Positions 20,801 to 30,289 of a DNA stretch of 64,000 bases are shown in pieces (position 1 is the first letter of the stretch; every line of letters begins with the position of its first letter). A program made the translations under genes and the position numbers. Origin of the DNA: Forficula auricularia (taxonomy: Eukaryota > Arthropoda > Insecta > Dermaptera > Forficulidae). The stretch lies in assembly GCA_024734495.1 (NCBI GenBank), contig JALMQS010000187.1, forward strand, positions 7,737,055 to 7,801,054, read 5' to 3'. The notes beneath the pieces are model-generated. The model saw nothing but the letters and a program-made list of their open reading frames with translations. It searched no databases and had not been told where the DNA came from.

Positions 20801-23800
20801 AAATAAATTATACCTATATATAGTATTTACATATATTTAAATAAATATTTATTTGCATCAAGTAGAGCAGTGTTCCGCAAACTTTTTGTGTTCAAGGTAC
20901 ACCTACCAAATCAAGAAATTTTAGAGGTTCACCAAAGAAAATACCAATGTTTATTTAATATTTATTTATTATTAAAATCAATATAATATAAAAAGATGTT
21001 TAATGAGAAATGTGAGCTTGCTTAACTAAGCCAAGGCGATCAAATTTGGAGCAATCGTTGATAAGGTTGCTCTCATATTTTGCTGATCGCACAGCTCTCA
21101 GCTATGTGTAGGACTGTAAATTCATTATTTATTTATTTTATTTAATTATTTATTTCTTGCATTATCTTCATTTTTCTGCTGCACACACTTTGCGGAACAC
21201 TGAAGTAGAGGACAACCTCATTGATTTCTCTTTATCAATTTAATAATTGAAGGATGCAATAAAAGAGTGTGTCTTCTGCTGGAATTATAAATTTTATTTA
21301 TTTATAACGAGACTATAGTTTCGTGGGCTTTGCTCTCTTCATCAGTCTATTACAGTTGATTCACAGGAATTAATTTATGAATGGAAGGTTCTTAACTCAG
21401 CCACGTGAAAATTTTAACCTTCCATTCATAAATTAATTCCTGTGAATCAATTGTAATAGACCGAAGAGGAGAGAACCCTCCGCAGTCTCGGTATAAATAA
21501 ATAAAATTATAATTCCGGCAGATAGACACACTGTCCTTCGTATATAAAAATTCTGCTACCCTCGCCACAAAAAACTTTCAATTTAATTTAATAATTGATG
21601 AAATTTTATATTGACAACATAATTGATCAGTTGAAGTACACTAGTGTTGATAGAAAATTATTTCGATACCTATCGATTTTCAATGGTTTAAATGCGACAA
21701 TAAAGAAAACCAAAGCTAGACCCAGGACGAAATATGTAAATTCTAAAGTACAATTATAAAAACAAAATATAGAAGAATATAAATTATAATTAAATTTAAT
21801 TATCGTTACGCTCAATAATCAGAGGACGTCGGGCGATCGAACTATTGAATTCACTCAAAATTCTTAATATTTTTGCTTATTCGTGTTTAGAAATGTCTGA
21901 AACATGATGGAAATTCGTTTTCAAACATTTTTTTGTCCTTCAGTCTCTGTGTCTATATTTCGTTACCCATGATAACTCATGATTGGAAGCACATAAAAAC
22001 ATGTTCGGCTGCCAAAATGTTTGTATTTCTAATTAAAAGAACTGGTTAGATTTTAGGATTTCCTACTTTAAAATACTTTCCGTTGAAAATCTGAAAGTAA
22101 ACCCTATATTTTGGCCTGAAAATATACTTCTATATGGTTTTATTTATAATTTTTTAAATTATATCTACTTATCGGCACATTGAATAATAAAAGAAGAAAA
22201 GACCAAAATCTTCATATAATTTACTTTAAAAAAGAAAAAAAAGAAGAAAATTCTGGCCAAAACCTCAATCTTATATATTCATTCAGCCTTCCGCTGACGT
22301 TTGATACTTATCCTTATTTAGGGCAGAGGCTAGTCAAAATTGTCCGAAACGTCGGCAGAACTCTCAATAACAACTAGATTTTGACAGAATTTTATTTTTA
22401 TCTTAGCTAAAGCTTATAAAAATCTATCGGTCTCTCCATCTTCACTTCAAATAAAATCTTAATTTATGAGTAAGCTATGCGGTTTCGAAGAGAGGGGGAA
22501 AAATGTTATTTTTAAAATGAAGAAAAAAATTGTGACGTGATAGAATTTTTTTAGATTCCGATTGGTAATGTATTTAGGGGATAGAAATCAGAATATAACC
22601 AACATCTTTTTAAAAGTTTTGCAGACTTGTCTTATCACTGTTTTATATGCTAAATATAGAAAATGTATTAATATATATTTGAAACTATCGCGTGATGGCA
22701 GCTTTCAATTGAAAAAAATTAATTTGATTATAAAATTTTCAACATTATCATAAATTAGATCTCAAATATTTTCTAAAAATTATATTACAGTAGTAAATAC
22801 AAAAAGTGAGACAATATACTCGTATGTACATATTATCGGTGCAGTTAGTTTCATTACGAAAATAAACCTTATCAATAAATTGATAAATTTCCTAAATTAT
22901 TCATTTAGGCATTAGTACTGATTCACACATCAGTATTGGTTAAGGGAATCCCCCTCTAGATAATTTACAGATACGGTGAATTTAACTTTTATAAGAATTA
23001 AATTAAAAAAGGTTTTTCGCCCAAAGTACCAGATTTGTTTTATTTATAAAAGAACTAGCTGACGACCGGGCCTTCGGCCCGGCGTCCACTAGCCCTGGCG
23101 GGGAGCGTCTCGTTCATACCAATTTAATAATTGAAATTTAAAATCTTACTGTAAGTATCGAAAGAATGTGCTGAATGAAATTGATTCAAAAATAAGGAAG
23201 AATAAGGAAAGATTTATTTAACACATTGCCTAAGCACGATCACTATCTGACCAATCAGAATCGTTCTAATAATTTAACGCTTTGGCATTGGCTATGCACT
23301 GGCCAATCAGATCGTTTCCACATACATATATATCCACATACTTTTCTATTTTATATATATAGATAAATCAAAGAGTGCGTCTTCTGTTTGATGTGAATAA
23401 GTTCCCATACAAGGAGTAATTCCGAATCAAGTAAATATTGAAATATAATATATAATTTCCTCAAAGAATATAAAAACAAAATTACACAGCACACACAAAA
23501 TTTTGCTGAACTACCTACATAAATATTACATTAATAAATCACACCAAAATGTCTTAGTTTCAAGATTCGGTCCAATTCGAGCCCTGTATCTATTCATTTA
23601 CATACTAAATATAATTACAATTATTATTATTTTATAAAAAACAAAACAATCAAAAATCTGTTTAATTAAACATTTTGGAAAATGTTCCTTTAATAAAGGA
23701 AAAATTTGCTACCACTTTTTTTTTGGTTTTAATAATTGTATTTATTTCTTTACATAATACAATCTATTATGAATTATGATATATAACCAAGTGTAAAAGA

Positions 23801-25926
23801 TATAAAAAGAGACGCTGAGAGGGGGGAATGGGAATACAGACTCTAAAGAGGACCCAGGGCTCACCAAATAAAATCGGTAAGGGTGGTTGAGTACGATCGT
23901 TTCCCGGCCATTTGTGATCCATCTCCGGGCCCTAAATATAAATATGTAAATATTCTATTAATTTGACTATAATTATGTGAAGGCTTTGCTTCAATTTACA
24001 GTCTACTACAAATATTTCAAGCCAAAATTCAGTAGCAGTGTTTTTAGTTATAAATTAATTTAACTTCATATAATCGAACTTCCTACCCCTTGAGGTTAAT
24101 TCAATCCGTAACCAAAAATACCGGTATTGAATTGTCGTTTGAAATAATTGCAGTAGACTGAATATTAAGACGAAGCCTTCTAAACTATATTCTTAAATGA
24201 ATAAAACCTTTGCATATGTATATTTTTTTATTAATCCCTTTGGGTCAGGAACATACCCAGAATTACTTTTCGTGGGTACCTAAATTACAAATAATAATAA
24301 AAAAAAATTATATTTGTAGGTATTTATAACAATTCAAAAATATTTAAATAAAAACTTAACTGTGGATTTACATGTATGTGTAGTGTCATTTAGATGAATG
24401 CAGGGAGGGCTGTTTTAGATTCCTTCCTGATACCCCCTGATATCTATAGATACTTATTTATAATACATAAAAAAAATATGTGTACACAAGTGATTGATTT
24501 CCAGTCGTTTACGTGACTTGAGAACGAGAAAGCGAGATTAATTTTTTACTTCAAGTACCATACAGGGTATGGCCAAGTATTGTAATCGTGCATAAAAAAA
24601 GTGTTTTTTTTGCTTCTTTTTTTTGAAATATCTCAAAAAAGTATGGAACTATTTTGATAAAAAAATTGAGCGAAACCATGGCGTTTTTGACTACAAAAAG
24701 CCCTAAAAGAGTGAACATTAAAAAATTATATTTTACGAGATATTAATTATTTTAATTTAGTAAGGGTTTAAATAAGAGACGTGCAGCTTTTATTTATTTA
24801 TTTTTTATTTATGAACTCCCACTAACGTTTCGGCTATTGGTTGAAGCCATCTTCAGAGCTAAACAACGACAAACAATGTTAACAACATTAAATCGGCTTT
24901 GTCCGAGTGCATCAATCGATTATAAGTTTTGTTTTTCTACTCACCGGGGATTTGTCAATATTTATATAAATTCCTGGTGAGGTAAATAAAATTATAATTG
25001 ATTATCACTGGGCCATTGTATTTCGTATTGTCAGCTTCTTTGTCACATTACTCTCAATATTCATAATAATAACAATGCCGATAGTCTCATATTTAAACCC
25101 TGCACGTGAATACAACTACAGCTATTAAGAATTCCTAAAATAAATAAATTATTTTGTCAAAATGTCAGTTAGTACGGTACCAAATTTTATATACTAAGAG
25201 CTGATTGGATTTTGGTTGAAATCGAACCAAAAATTAAAGAGGGGGGGGGGGGGTGTTAAAAAATTAAAATTATAAGATTTTCAAAACAAAACAATACAAA
25301 TAAAATATAAATGAAATGAAGATATAATAAAAAAATCAAAAGTCCTAGATCCTTGAATCGATTTGTACAAAATTTCACATATGCACTCTATACGACCTAA
25401 AGGCGCGCGGGGTCAAAAATTAAAATGTCTTGAAACAAAAATCGAAGAAAGCTGGTATTTCTAATGAAATAGTTTCAATGGGCCCAAAATTAAGAGGTGG
25501 AGGTTTCTTCAATAATAAATTATTTTTTTAAATATAATAGACGTATGGTAAATTCACGTGAATGGCCCATCAGCTCATTTTGTTTAATAAAACTAAAAAA
25601 AATCGCAACTCTGTGGTTTTTATACAAAAATGTCTAACTCCTAAAATATGAAATACCCTGTATATCTTATAACTTATAATGTATTGTTTAAAAAAAAAAC
25701 ATTTTGATCTTAGAGTAGGTATTCTGTAATTCTTGTTCTCATTTGAAATTTTTTTGATATCTATACATTATACATATCAATTTTATTCTTTATTCAGAAC
25801 AAAACTATACTTCAAATTTCAATTTAATTATCGTATGTTTCAGACGAATTGGGCATCAACAAGGACCGATACAAATCTTTGGCCGACGAGATGGACTCAA
25901 CTTTTGCAGAGTTGGCTGGATATTAA
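14706..25926 (+). CDS. Tropomyosin, spliced, with alternative last exons
   Basis: This is the actin-filament coiled-coil protein that, with troponin, controls myosin access in muscle. Joined coding exons are 14706-14819, 16116-16241, 16301-16434, 16675-16792, 16880-16950, 17021-17159, 19389-19458, then either 19655-19737 or 25844-25926. Either product is 855 nt including stop, or 284 aa, exactly the canonical length. The N-terminus [20 protein letters not shown] and C-termini ending STFAELTGY or STFAELAGY are diagnostic. Exon sizes (126, 134, 118, 71, 139, 70) match the conserved animal pattern. Oddities: the exon 1 donor is AT instead of GT, and Gly27, Gln88 (a coiled-coil core d position) and Trp124 are unusual. 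It could be a functional gene with sequencing errors, or a decaying paralogue. Confidence 0.93.
15164..15484. repeat. Foldback element with two hammerhead-like cores, in tropomyosin intron 1
   Basis: Two nearly perfect inverted arms of ~145 bp surround a ~30-bp loop. The outer ends are ATGCAATTGGATGTTGATGA and its complement. Each arm carries CTGAAGA, a 5-bp stem (GGAGA/TCTCC), then GAAACGTC: + strand at 15,361-15,393 and minus strand at 15,287-15,255. This matches a hammerhead core with a 2-bp stem III, the type expected to act as a dimer. The primary transcript would fold into a long hairpin. Confidence 0.75.
15485..16115. other. Tropomyosin intron 1, 3' part
   Basis: AT-rich intron sequence. 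It contains a CAGTGTTTCTCAA word at about 15,569 like a hAT terminus, with no partner end. The ORFs at 15,459 and 15,987 are intronic noise, though the latter overlaps real exon 2. Confidence 0.5.
16116..16241 (+). CDS. Tropomyosin exon 2 (residues 39-80)
   Basis: This 126-nt, phase-0 exon starts [19 protein letters not shown] and ends EEKEKTLQN. The acceptor is TTTCCAG and the donor GTAAGA. It is the muscle-type exon 2 typical of insects. No second, mutually exclusive exon 2 was recognised in the window. Confidence 0.93.
16301..16434 (+). CDS. Tropomyosin exon 3 (residues 81-125)
   Basis: This 134-nt exon starts [13 protein letters not shown] and ends AADESW plus the first two bases of Arg125. 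The acceptor is TTCTTCTAG and the donor GTAAAC. Gln88 stands where Leu normally fills a core d position (usually ASLNRK or AALNRK). Trp124 stands where Asn or Glu is usual. Both are unexpected in this very conserved protein. Confidence 0.92.
16675..16792 (+). CDS. Tropomyosin exon 4 (residues 125-164)
   Basis: This 118-nt exon reads [19 protein letters not shown] through [12 protein letters not shown]. It is an almost exact match to the insect consensus as I know it. The acceptor is GTTTCAG and the donor GTATTT. Confidence 0.94.
16880..16950 (+). CDS. Tropomyosin exon 5 (residues 165-188)
   Basis: This 71-nt exon encodes [20 protein letters not shown] plus SGD and part of Ser. The acceptor is TTCTTGAG, a GAG site, which is the weakest 3' splice class. 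The donor is GTATAA. Confidence 0.92.
17021..17159 (+). CDS. Tropomyosin exon 6 (residues 188-234)
   Basis: This 139-nt exon encodes [20 protein letters not shown] then [20 protein letters not shown] and SVKLKE. The acceptor is TTAACAG and the donor GTAATT. The [10 protein letters not shown] region is highly conserved in striated-muscle tropomyosins. Confidence 0.94.
17216..17630. repeat. Two tandem copies of an interspersed repeat, tropomyosin intron 6
   Basis: Copy 1 (about 17,216-17,395) and copy 2 (about 17,399-17,630) share TTGAATTCACTCAAA, AATGTCTG-AA, a CC-GATA-CCCACG-like word and a later AC-AAAA-TCA block, in the same order. Further copies are at 21,846-22,060 and, reversed, at 6600-6735. 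The 78-codon ORF at 17,362-17,598 is within this repeat and is not a gene. Confidence 0.6.
18402..19085. mobile_element. 684-bp foldback MITE in tropomyosin intron 6
   Basis: Two ~320-bp arms are near-perfect inverted copies around a ~40-bp centre at about 18,745. The ends are AGGGTGGTCCTTA and its complement, flanked by TA on both sides (18,402-18,403 and 19,084-19,085). TA duplication and inverted ends suggest mobilisation by a Tc1/mariner-type transposase. The transcribed intron would form one of the longest hairpins in the window. Confidence 0.85.
19389..19458 (+). CDS. Tropomyosin exon 7 (residues 235-258)
   Basis: This 70-nt exon encodes [20 protein letters not shown] and RLE. It ends with the G of the Asp codon that both alternative last exons complete (G-AC). 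The acceptor is AATTACAG and the donor GTATTC. Confidence 0.94.
19655..19737 (+). CDS. Tropomyosin alternative last exon, proximal ([10 protein letters not shown] type)
   Basis: This 83-nt exon is [20 protein letters not shown] then FAELTGY and TAA. The acceptor is GTGTTGCAG. It gives one 284-aa isoform whose C-terminus binds troponin T and overlaps the next tropomyosin. It lies 196 bp after exon 7, so it is the default-distance exon. The choice between it and the distal exon 6.1 kb away presumably depends on poly(A) site use. A poly(A) signal follows at 19,845. Confidence 0.93.
19845..19850 (+). promoter_or_regulatory. Poly(A) signal for proximal tropomyosin 3' end
   Basis: AATAAA lies 108 bp after the stop codon of the proximal last exon, in a T-rich 3'UTR. 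A second possible signal (AATAAA at about 20,064) lies further down. Confidence 0.6.
20318..20482. repeat. Short inverted repeat in tropomyosin last intron
   Basis: The arms contain TTGAAGGGTTTTTTTAGTCA and its complement, plus AAAGACAATAATTTCAGTTAA and its near-complement, around an AT-rich loop. The word TCTAGATTTAATT flanks both sides (20,268 and 20,481), a possible target duplication. It is probably a small MITE. Confidence 0.6.
20868..21202. mobile_element. 335-bp hAT-type MITE with perfect target duplication
   Basis: The ends CAGTGTTCCGCAAA (left) and TTTGCGGAACACTG (right) are inverted. AAGTAGAG is duplicated exactly at 20,860-20,867 and 21,203-21,210. An 8-bp duplication and a CAGTG terminus are typical of hAT. 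There is no ORF, so it is non-autonomous. Confidence 0.88.
21240..21545. repeat. Inverted pair of Penelope-like fragments with hammerhead-like core
   Basis: The first half carries, on the minus strand at 21,345-21,311, CTGATGA, A, a partly mismatched hairpin (GAGAGC-AAA-GCCCAC), GAAAC and TATAGTC, closely matching 11,707-11,673. The second half (about 21,420-21,530) is an inverted and decayed copy sharing the AATTAATTCCTGTGAATC flank. The flank GAGTGTGTCTTCTGCTGGA is also shared with 11,640 and 28,108. Confidence 0.6.
21846..22060 (+). repeat. Interspersed repeat copy, tropomyosin last intron
   Basis: It matches the family at 17,216-17,630 in order and content (TTGAATTCACTCAAAA, AGAAATGTCTGAAAC, CGTTACCCATGATAAC, AAATGTTTGTATTTC, GGTTAGATTTTAGG). 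Confidence 0.6.
22061..23050. other. Tropomyosin last intron, AT-rich
   Basis: No exon, RNA or boundary is supported. A GAAACGTCGGCAGAACTC word near 22,348 resembles the tail of the hammerhead-like repeats but lacks the CTGANGA half. Confidence 0.45.
23055..23370. repeat. Second hairpin-headed repeat family
   Basis: It starts with the strong GC hairpin CCGGGCC-TTC-GGCCCGG (23,066-23,082) and ends in a TATA-rich simple tail near 23,360. It has the same architecture as the ACCGAGC-headed family at 5485 but a different sequence. Confidence 0.55.
23930..24225. repeat. Decayed inverted pair of the 11,640-type fragment
   Basis: Two facing blocks (about 23,960-24,010 and 24,145-24,190) keep AGTCTACT or TAGACTGA, GAAGCAAAGCC or GACGAAGCCTTC, and ACTATA words of the hammerhead-like unit. 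The core nucleotides are lost in both. The sequence between them is AT-rich. Confidence 0.4.
24558..25670. mobile_element. Putative element with ATACAGGGTAT ends
   Basis: The left end is about ATACAGGGTATGG (24,560-24,572) and the right end AAATACCCTGTATAT (about 25,650-25,664). It contains a poly-G run (about 25,238-25,252) and a minus-strand hammerhead-like core at 24,856-24,824 (CTGAAGA, TGGCT/AGCC stem, GAAACGTT). A related, reversed block with a poly-C run and GACCATACCC is at about 30,955-31,360. There is no transposase ORF. The boundaries are tentative. Confidence 0.4.
25844..25926 (+). CDS. Tropomyosin alternative last exon, distal ([10 protein letters not shown] type)
   Basis: This 83-nt exon is [20 protein letters not shown] then FAELAGY and TAA, spliced from exon 7 in the same phase. 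The acceptor is GTATGTTTCAG. The sequence is an essentially exact match to the widespread insect isoform. The TAA is followed by a poly-A/AG-rich run (25,928-25,966), which might be genomic simple sequence in the 3'UTR. Poly(A) signals are at 26,062 and 26,077. Confidence 0.93.
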
Positions 25927-26061
25927 GAAAAAAAAAAAAAAAAAAGAAAAGAAAAAAGAGAAAAAAATACAATTCATTTTAATTTTTTTTTATTCAATTT
26001 ATTTCCTCAATTGGCTTTCTTCTGTCGGCAAGGTGCAATTTAAATATAACAATCACACACA

Positions 26062-26082
26062 AATAAACAATATTTAAATAAA
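26062..26082 (+). promoter_or_regulatory. Poly(A) signals for distal tropomyosin 3' end
   Basis: Two AATAAA words (26,062-26,067 and 26,077-26,082) lie ~140-150 bp after the distal stop codon. Confidence 0.6.
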
Positions 26083-26284
26083 TTAACTCTTGGTATAAAG
26101 ATTTGAATTTTATTTTTTATTTTCCTAGCTCTCTTTATTTCCTTTTTTTTGAACAGAAATTTGTTGAAACGTTTGTTTTTAAAAATTATTTAAATTTGTC
26201 TAAAGTATTAATAACAGAAATATTAATAATGACTCATAAGCTTAACCCAGATAGCCCGCTCGCCCTAGAAGATGTTTTATTCTG

Positions 26285-26785
26285 CTTTTTACTTTATTCA
26301 TGCCAAGCAAATAAAGTTTTGAAATCAGTCTAACGCAAAAGGGTCTCAGGTAGACTTCGGAACCCATGGTCTCAACCAAAGTCACAATTTGTAGTATTCA
26401 TTCAGGATTAATTTTATGACCTGACAGTTTTCCAAAAATCACATGTGGTCTCGTCCAGAGTCCAAAAAGTGAGATTTTTAACCAGCCTTATTGAGTTTAA
26501 CTAGGAAAGGTGAACTAGTTCTATTTACTCAATAGCTTAAATAAAACTAGTTCTTACTGGACAAATCTGATTTCAACTGATTTTTACTTTATCCAATGCG
26601 AAGCATGTGTAAAGTATTGTAATCGGTCTCGCCTGAAACGCGACTTCAAAGGGTCCTCACGTAAAGACTACGGAACCCATGATCTCAATTAAAGTCACAA
26701 ATTGTAGTATTCAATTAGGTTGAATTTTAGCAAGTGACGGTTTTGCCAAAAATTACATGGGGTCTCGTCCAGAGCCCAAAAAGTG
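26285..26785 (+). repeat. Direct pair of ~190-bp repeats
   Basis: Copy 1 (about 26,285-26,470) and copy 2 (about 26,582-26,785) share TTTTTACTTTAT, GGAACCCATG, AAAGTCACAA, TTGTAGTATTCA and GGTCTCGTCCAGAG in order, offset ~303 bp. No gene. The 76-codon ORF at 26,103-26,333 is not supported. Confidence 0.65.
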
Positions 26786-26824
26786 CCGGCGCGAGGGCGA
26801 GCAATTTATGACTTACCATTTCTC

Positions 26825-26900
26825 GTCCTGAAGAAGGCACAAAGTGTGTGCCGAAACGTTGGATTTTAGTAGTTTATCTGAATAAATACAATGACTGCAA
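26825..26900 (+). repeat. Hammerhead-like core, + strand
   Basis: 26,828-26,860 reads CTGAAGA, A, GGCACA-AAGTG-TGTGCC (perfect 6-bp stem), GAAACGTT, GG. It has the same layout as the copies at 15,361 and 11,707. The triplet before the presumed cut is GTT, less favoured than GTC. Confidence 0.5.
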
Positions 26901-28085
26901 TCCCGACTATCTTTATTGCTCCATTGCTACCAGTCGATCAAGCTATCTATTCCACAATATTAATATTATTTTCTAAGGATCTAAGAGTAATTTTTAAAAT
27001 TTTTATAAAAAATTATATTTGATGCAAAATTTATGTTTTGTTACCTTTTGGTTCGGTTTTGATTTTGTATTATTCATGTGTGCAATTTATTTTCCCAAAA
27101 TACTATAATTAAATTTGTTAGTGGTTTATTTATTTACATTATTTTATTTACATGTATTGTATTGAATGTAAGTATGAAAATATGAATCAAATTATGTTAT
27201 TCAAGTGGTCACTCAATAAAAACCACTGGTCAAAAACGGATAAAGTCCATGCTCATGATTTTTCACGGAAATCTTAATTCTATTACACTTGGCAAAATGA
27301 ATTTTTATATTAATTTCAAGAATAAAATTATTTCATTTCTTTTCTGGTTATCAAAATTCGAAATCCTCACCAATTGCTAATTGCGAAGCCTCAGTAAAAA
27401 AAACAAAGTTTAAAAATATATTTTTATTAAGAAAATGTTAATTAAAGGAAATTTGTAGGTTAACACAAATCAACAAAATAAATATGAGTCACATTCACAT
27501 TAATGGTTTTCGTTAACTAAATTCTCCCATCGTGGATCCGTTTTTGCTACACATACCATAGAATTAAATAGTTTTCTAAATTTAGACGAATTATGTGTTT
27601 ACTTTTTATTTGGGCCATTGACGAAAACGTCAACTCACACAAGTAAGAAGTGGCAAATGGAATTAAACACTTCAAAGCGTCTGTGGTTAATTCTGGGTAC
27701 GCATGCGCGTTATTAATCTATTAGTGTCTTATCGCTTTTCCGGTGGGCCTGGCAGGCCCGCCTCGTGACTTTGGGTAGGTTTATTACATTTTTCAATAAT
27801 TATATATATTTTTTTTATTAATTTATATCAGGATTTATAAAAAGAAATAATAAATAATAAAAAAAATTTCGTACTAAGTGGGTCGCATCATGAAAAAGGT
27901 TGAAAAACACTGCTTAGAACAATAATATTTTGAAAATCTTTATCTAAATTATTTAATTTTCACACAGTGGCGCAATCAGGATTTTGTCCTGGAGGGAGCT
28001 AATATAATCACACACACACACACACACACACACTAATCAGATAATCTCAAATTGAAAGTTTTTTTGCTGAGGGTAGAAGAATTTT
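26901..28085. other. AT-rich intergenic DNA
   Basis: No gene is seen. A hAT-like end (complement of CAGTGTTTTTCAACC) lies at about 27,898-27,912 with no partner found. A CA microsatellite is at about 28,009-28,032. A GC-richer stretch is near 27,735-27,770. Confidence 0.5.
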
Positions 28086-28094
28086 TATATAATG

Positions 28095-28238
28095 AACGAG
28101 ACATTAAAAGAGTGTGTCTTCTGCTGGAGATTATACATTAAATTTTATTTATAACGAGACTATAGTCTCGTTATAAATAAAATGTATAATTCCAGCAGAA
28201 GACACACTCTTTTAATGTCTCCTTCAACACATAATCTT
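28095..28238. repeat. Short perfect palindrome of the 11,640-type flank
   Basis: GAGTGTGTCTTCTGCTGGA (about 28,108-28,126) and its complement near 28,195 face each other around ATAACGAGACTATAGTCTCGT. It keeps the stem III/cleavage end (GACTATAGTC) but no CTGATGA core, as if two 3' flanks were joined head to head. Confidence 0.65.
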
Positions 28239-28950
28239 AGTTCTTTTACATCAGAATGGATATATGGTAGTTCGTTTCGTTATCCATTAAACTGGTTACT
28301 TTATTAGGCCCTTTAGTACCAATACCCTCGTGGCAAATATAAAAAAATGCTTTTCTTGTTTTTAAATCGTGAACACAGAAAAGATTAACACTCAGTTGAC
28401 TCAAATAAAAAGTTATTGAACAGAAACCTCTGGTAACTGCAAATTCTGTATGAAGTCAAAGACAATTGATCTTTTTTCTTGAATTTCTTTAGTAGTGTCT
28501 TGGAAAGCAGTATACATTTTTTTCGTTCTTCTTTTGTAAATCATCATTTCACCAACTGCAGATCTGTTTGGGCTTCATCCAATGAAGGACTCTTAATTTT
28601 TATTGTTAAATCTTCACATTGACAACAAGTATCGATTTAAGAACCCCCGAAATGCAAATTAAAATGTTCATGGAAGTATTTTATGTAATAGCTATATTTG
28701 AGTGTAGATTCCGGATAAGTTGTACATTATTTTGATGTTTATTTTGCATTTGATGTTTATTTTGCATTTAAATAGTAATAAATAAAGGTGCTGCTATCAA
28801 CGTTGGTAATTGCAAAAGGGACTAAGTCCATGGACTTGGGTCCTTTTAACAATAAACTTTTTCAAGGCCAATCGTAAATAGTATAACCGAGGGTCGGACG
28901 TATTTCATTTTAGTATCAAACGATCAGACTTAGTTAAATTAGTATACAGT
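28239..28950. other. AT-rich intergenic DNA
   Basis: Nothing supported beyond a short direct duplication of TTGATGTTTATTTTGCATT near 28,731-28,770. Confidence 0.5.
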
Positions 28951-29282
28951 GGGTGGCCAAATTATTATATTCAAATGATTTTTATCAAGTATCGTAAATT
29001 TCTTTCTTTCAAACTTTTCAAAAAATCGAGTATAGTCTAATAACCCATTTAGACTGGCCTGGCAACTCGCCAGACCTCAACCCGATCGAAAATGTATGGG
29101 CGGCCCTAAAAAAAGAAATTTTCAAAGATAAAATAACTACTAACAAAAGGAACTTGATAGAAAATATTATTAAAGCATGGCACACTAAACCTGCACTTCA
29201 AGAAATAGCCAAAAAATGCATTGCTAGCATGCTGCAGCGAATATCTACAAAATGTGATTGCTCGAAAGGGAGGATTCACTAA
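28950..29282 (+). pseudogene. Tc1-type transposase C-terminal fragment
   Basis: From 29,055 the + frame reads WPGNSPDLNPIENVWAALKK, the hallmark Tc1 motif that includes the last catalytic Glu (N-P-I-E-N). It runs to a TAA at 29,280 with the expected basic tail. The first two catalytic Asp residues and the DNA-binding domains are deleted. CAGTGGGTGGCCAAATTATT at about 28,949-28,968 resembles a Tc1 left terminus. No right terminus was found. Confidence 0.75.
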
Positions 29283-29439
29283 ATATTGAAATTGTATTTT
29301 GAATTGTATTTGTATTATTGAATTTGTATTGTCCTAAGCTAATAAACCTAACAAGAGAACAATTGAAATAATAACAATTGAAAATATATTATGAGTTTTA
29401 TAGTAAGCTAAACCCTTAAAAACATATTTCAAGAAAACA

Positions 29440-29510
29440 CCCTGAATTAAATGTTTCGGCCTGGATTTATTTGGCCATCTTCAGTTAATTGGGAGTTAAA
29501 AACACAATAC
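29440..29510 (-). repeat. Hammerhead-like core, minus strand
   Basis: 29,484-29,451 on the minus strand reads CTGAAGA, T, GGCC, a loop, GGCC, GAAACATT. It has the same arrangement as the 24,824-24,856 copy, with the final GTC/GTT changed to ATT. It lies in an AT-rich region with no ORF. Confidence 0.45.
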
Positions 29511-29668
29511 CGTACACATATGTGATTGAACCTAGCCTTGTCAAAAATAAGAATTGTAGCTTCATGTAAATTTATAATGTGCCTGCGCCAAAGGATTTTC
29601 ATTAAATTGATTTTATCATTATAGTTTTGAAACATTTGATTCAAAAATGCAGAAGATATATAACATTT

Positions 29669-30050
29669 TTGAATGATTTATTGAGATTTTAATAAGGCGT
29701 TCTTATTATGATCCTGCCCCATACGCAGAGATTATATCTACCCTCTCGGACAACTCTTAAATAAAAAATTATTGAGTTCTATTCCATAATGTAAATTTAA
29801 ATATTAGTCCGAAGAAGCCTAGATTGAAGGCGAAAATTTTTGCTAAATAAAATTTTTATAGGTTGAATGATTTATTGAGATTTTAAGGTGTTGTTATAAT
29901 CCTGATCCATAGGCAGAGCATCTATCCTTCAAGAGAACTCTTTAATTAAAAAATAAATAAATAATTTAGTTCTGTTCAATAATATAAGTTGAATTATTAG
30001 CGTGATTTGGAGGCGAAAAATCGCGCTAAATAAATTTTTTATATATATTT
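29669..30050 (+). repeat. Tandem ~190-bp repeat with degenerate hammerhead-like ends
   Basis: Copy 1 (about 29,669-29,866) and copy 2 (about 29,867-30,050) both start AATGATTTATTGAGATTTTAA. They share GATCC-GAT/CCC-CATA-GCAGAG and end in a short folded core: CCGAAGAAGCC...AGGCGAAAA in copy 1 and GTGATTTGGAGGCGAAAAA in copy 2. Tandem units each with a hammerhead-like core are the known layout of retrozymes and Penelope terminal repeats, but here the core is eroded. Confidence 0.5.
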
Positions 30051-30289
30051 AAAAAATTATGTTTCTTATTTCCAAGACAGAATATTAAAAAAAAATCAAT
30101 AATATATTAAATTCCATTTAATTATAAAATTTACAGAGAGCGTACCGAGGCTTGAAACTAATTTTCCTTTAATTGTAAGGAATACAACTGAAAAAACCGT
30201 GTTTCGATATCTCTAACACTTTTGGAATTTTTCAATTTATAAAAAAATCATTTTTTTTCTTTCATAAATAACTTCTTTTCCTTATACAA

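Noticed and set aside
22300..22370. Another hammerhead-like motif near GAAACGTCGGCAG
   Set aside because: The GAAAC half is present, but no CTGANGA lies at a suitable distance with a pairing stem.
27735..27770. Possible tRNA or small RNA in the GC-richer patch
   Set aside because: No cloverleaf, A box or B box could be folded by eye.
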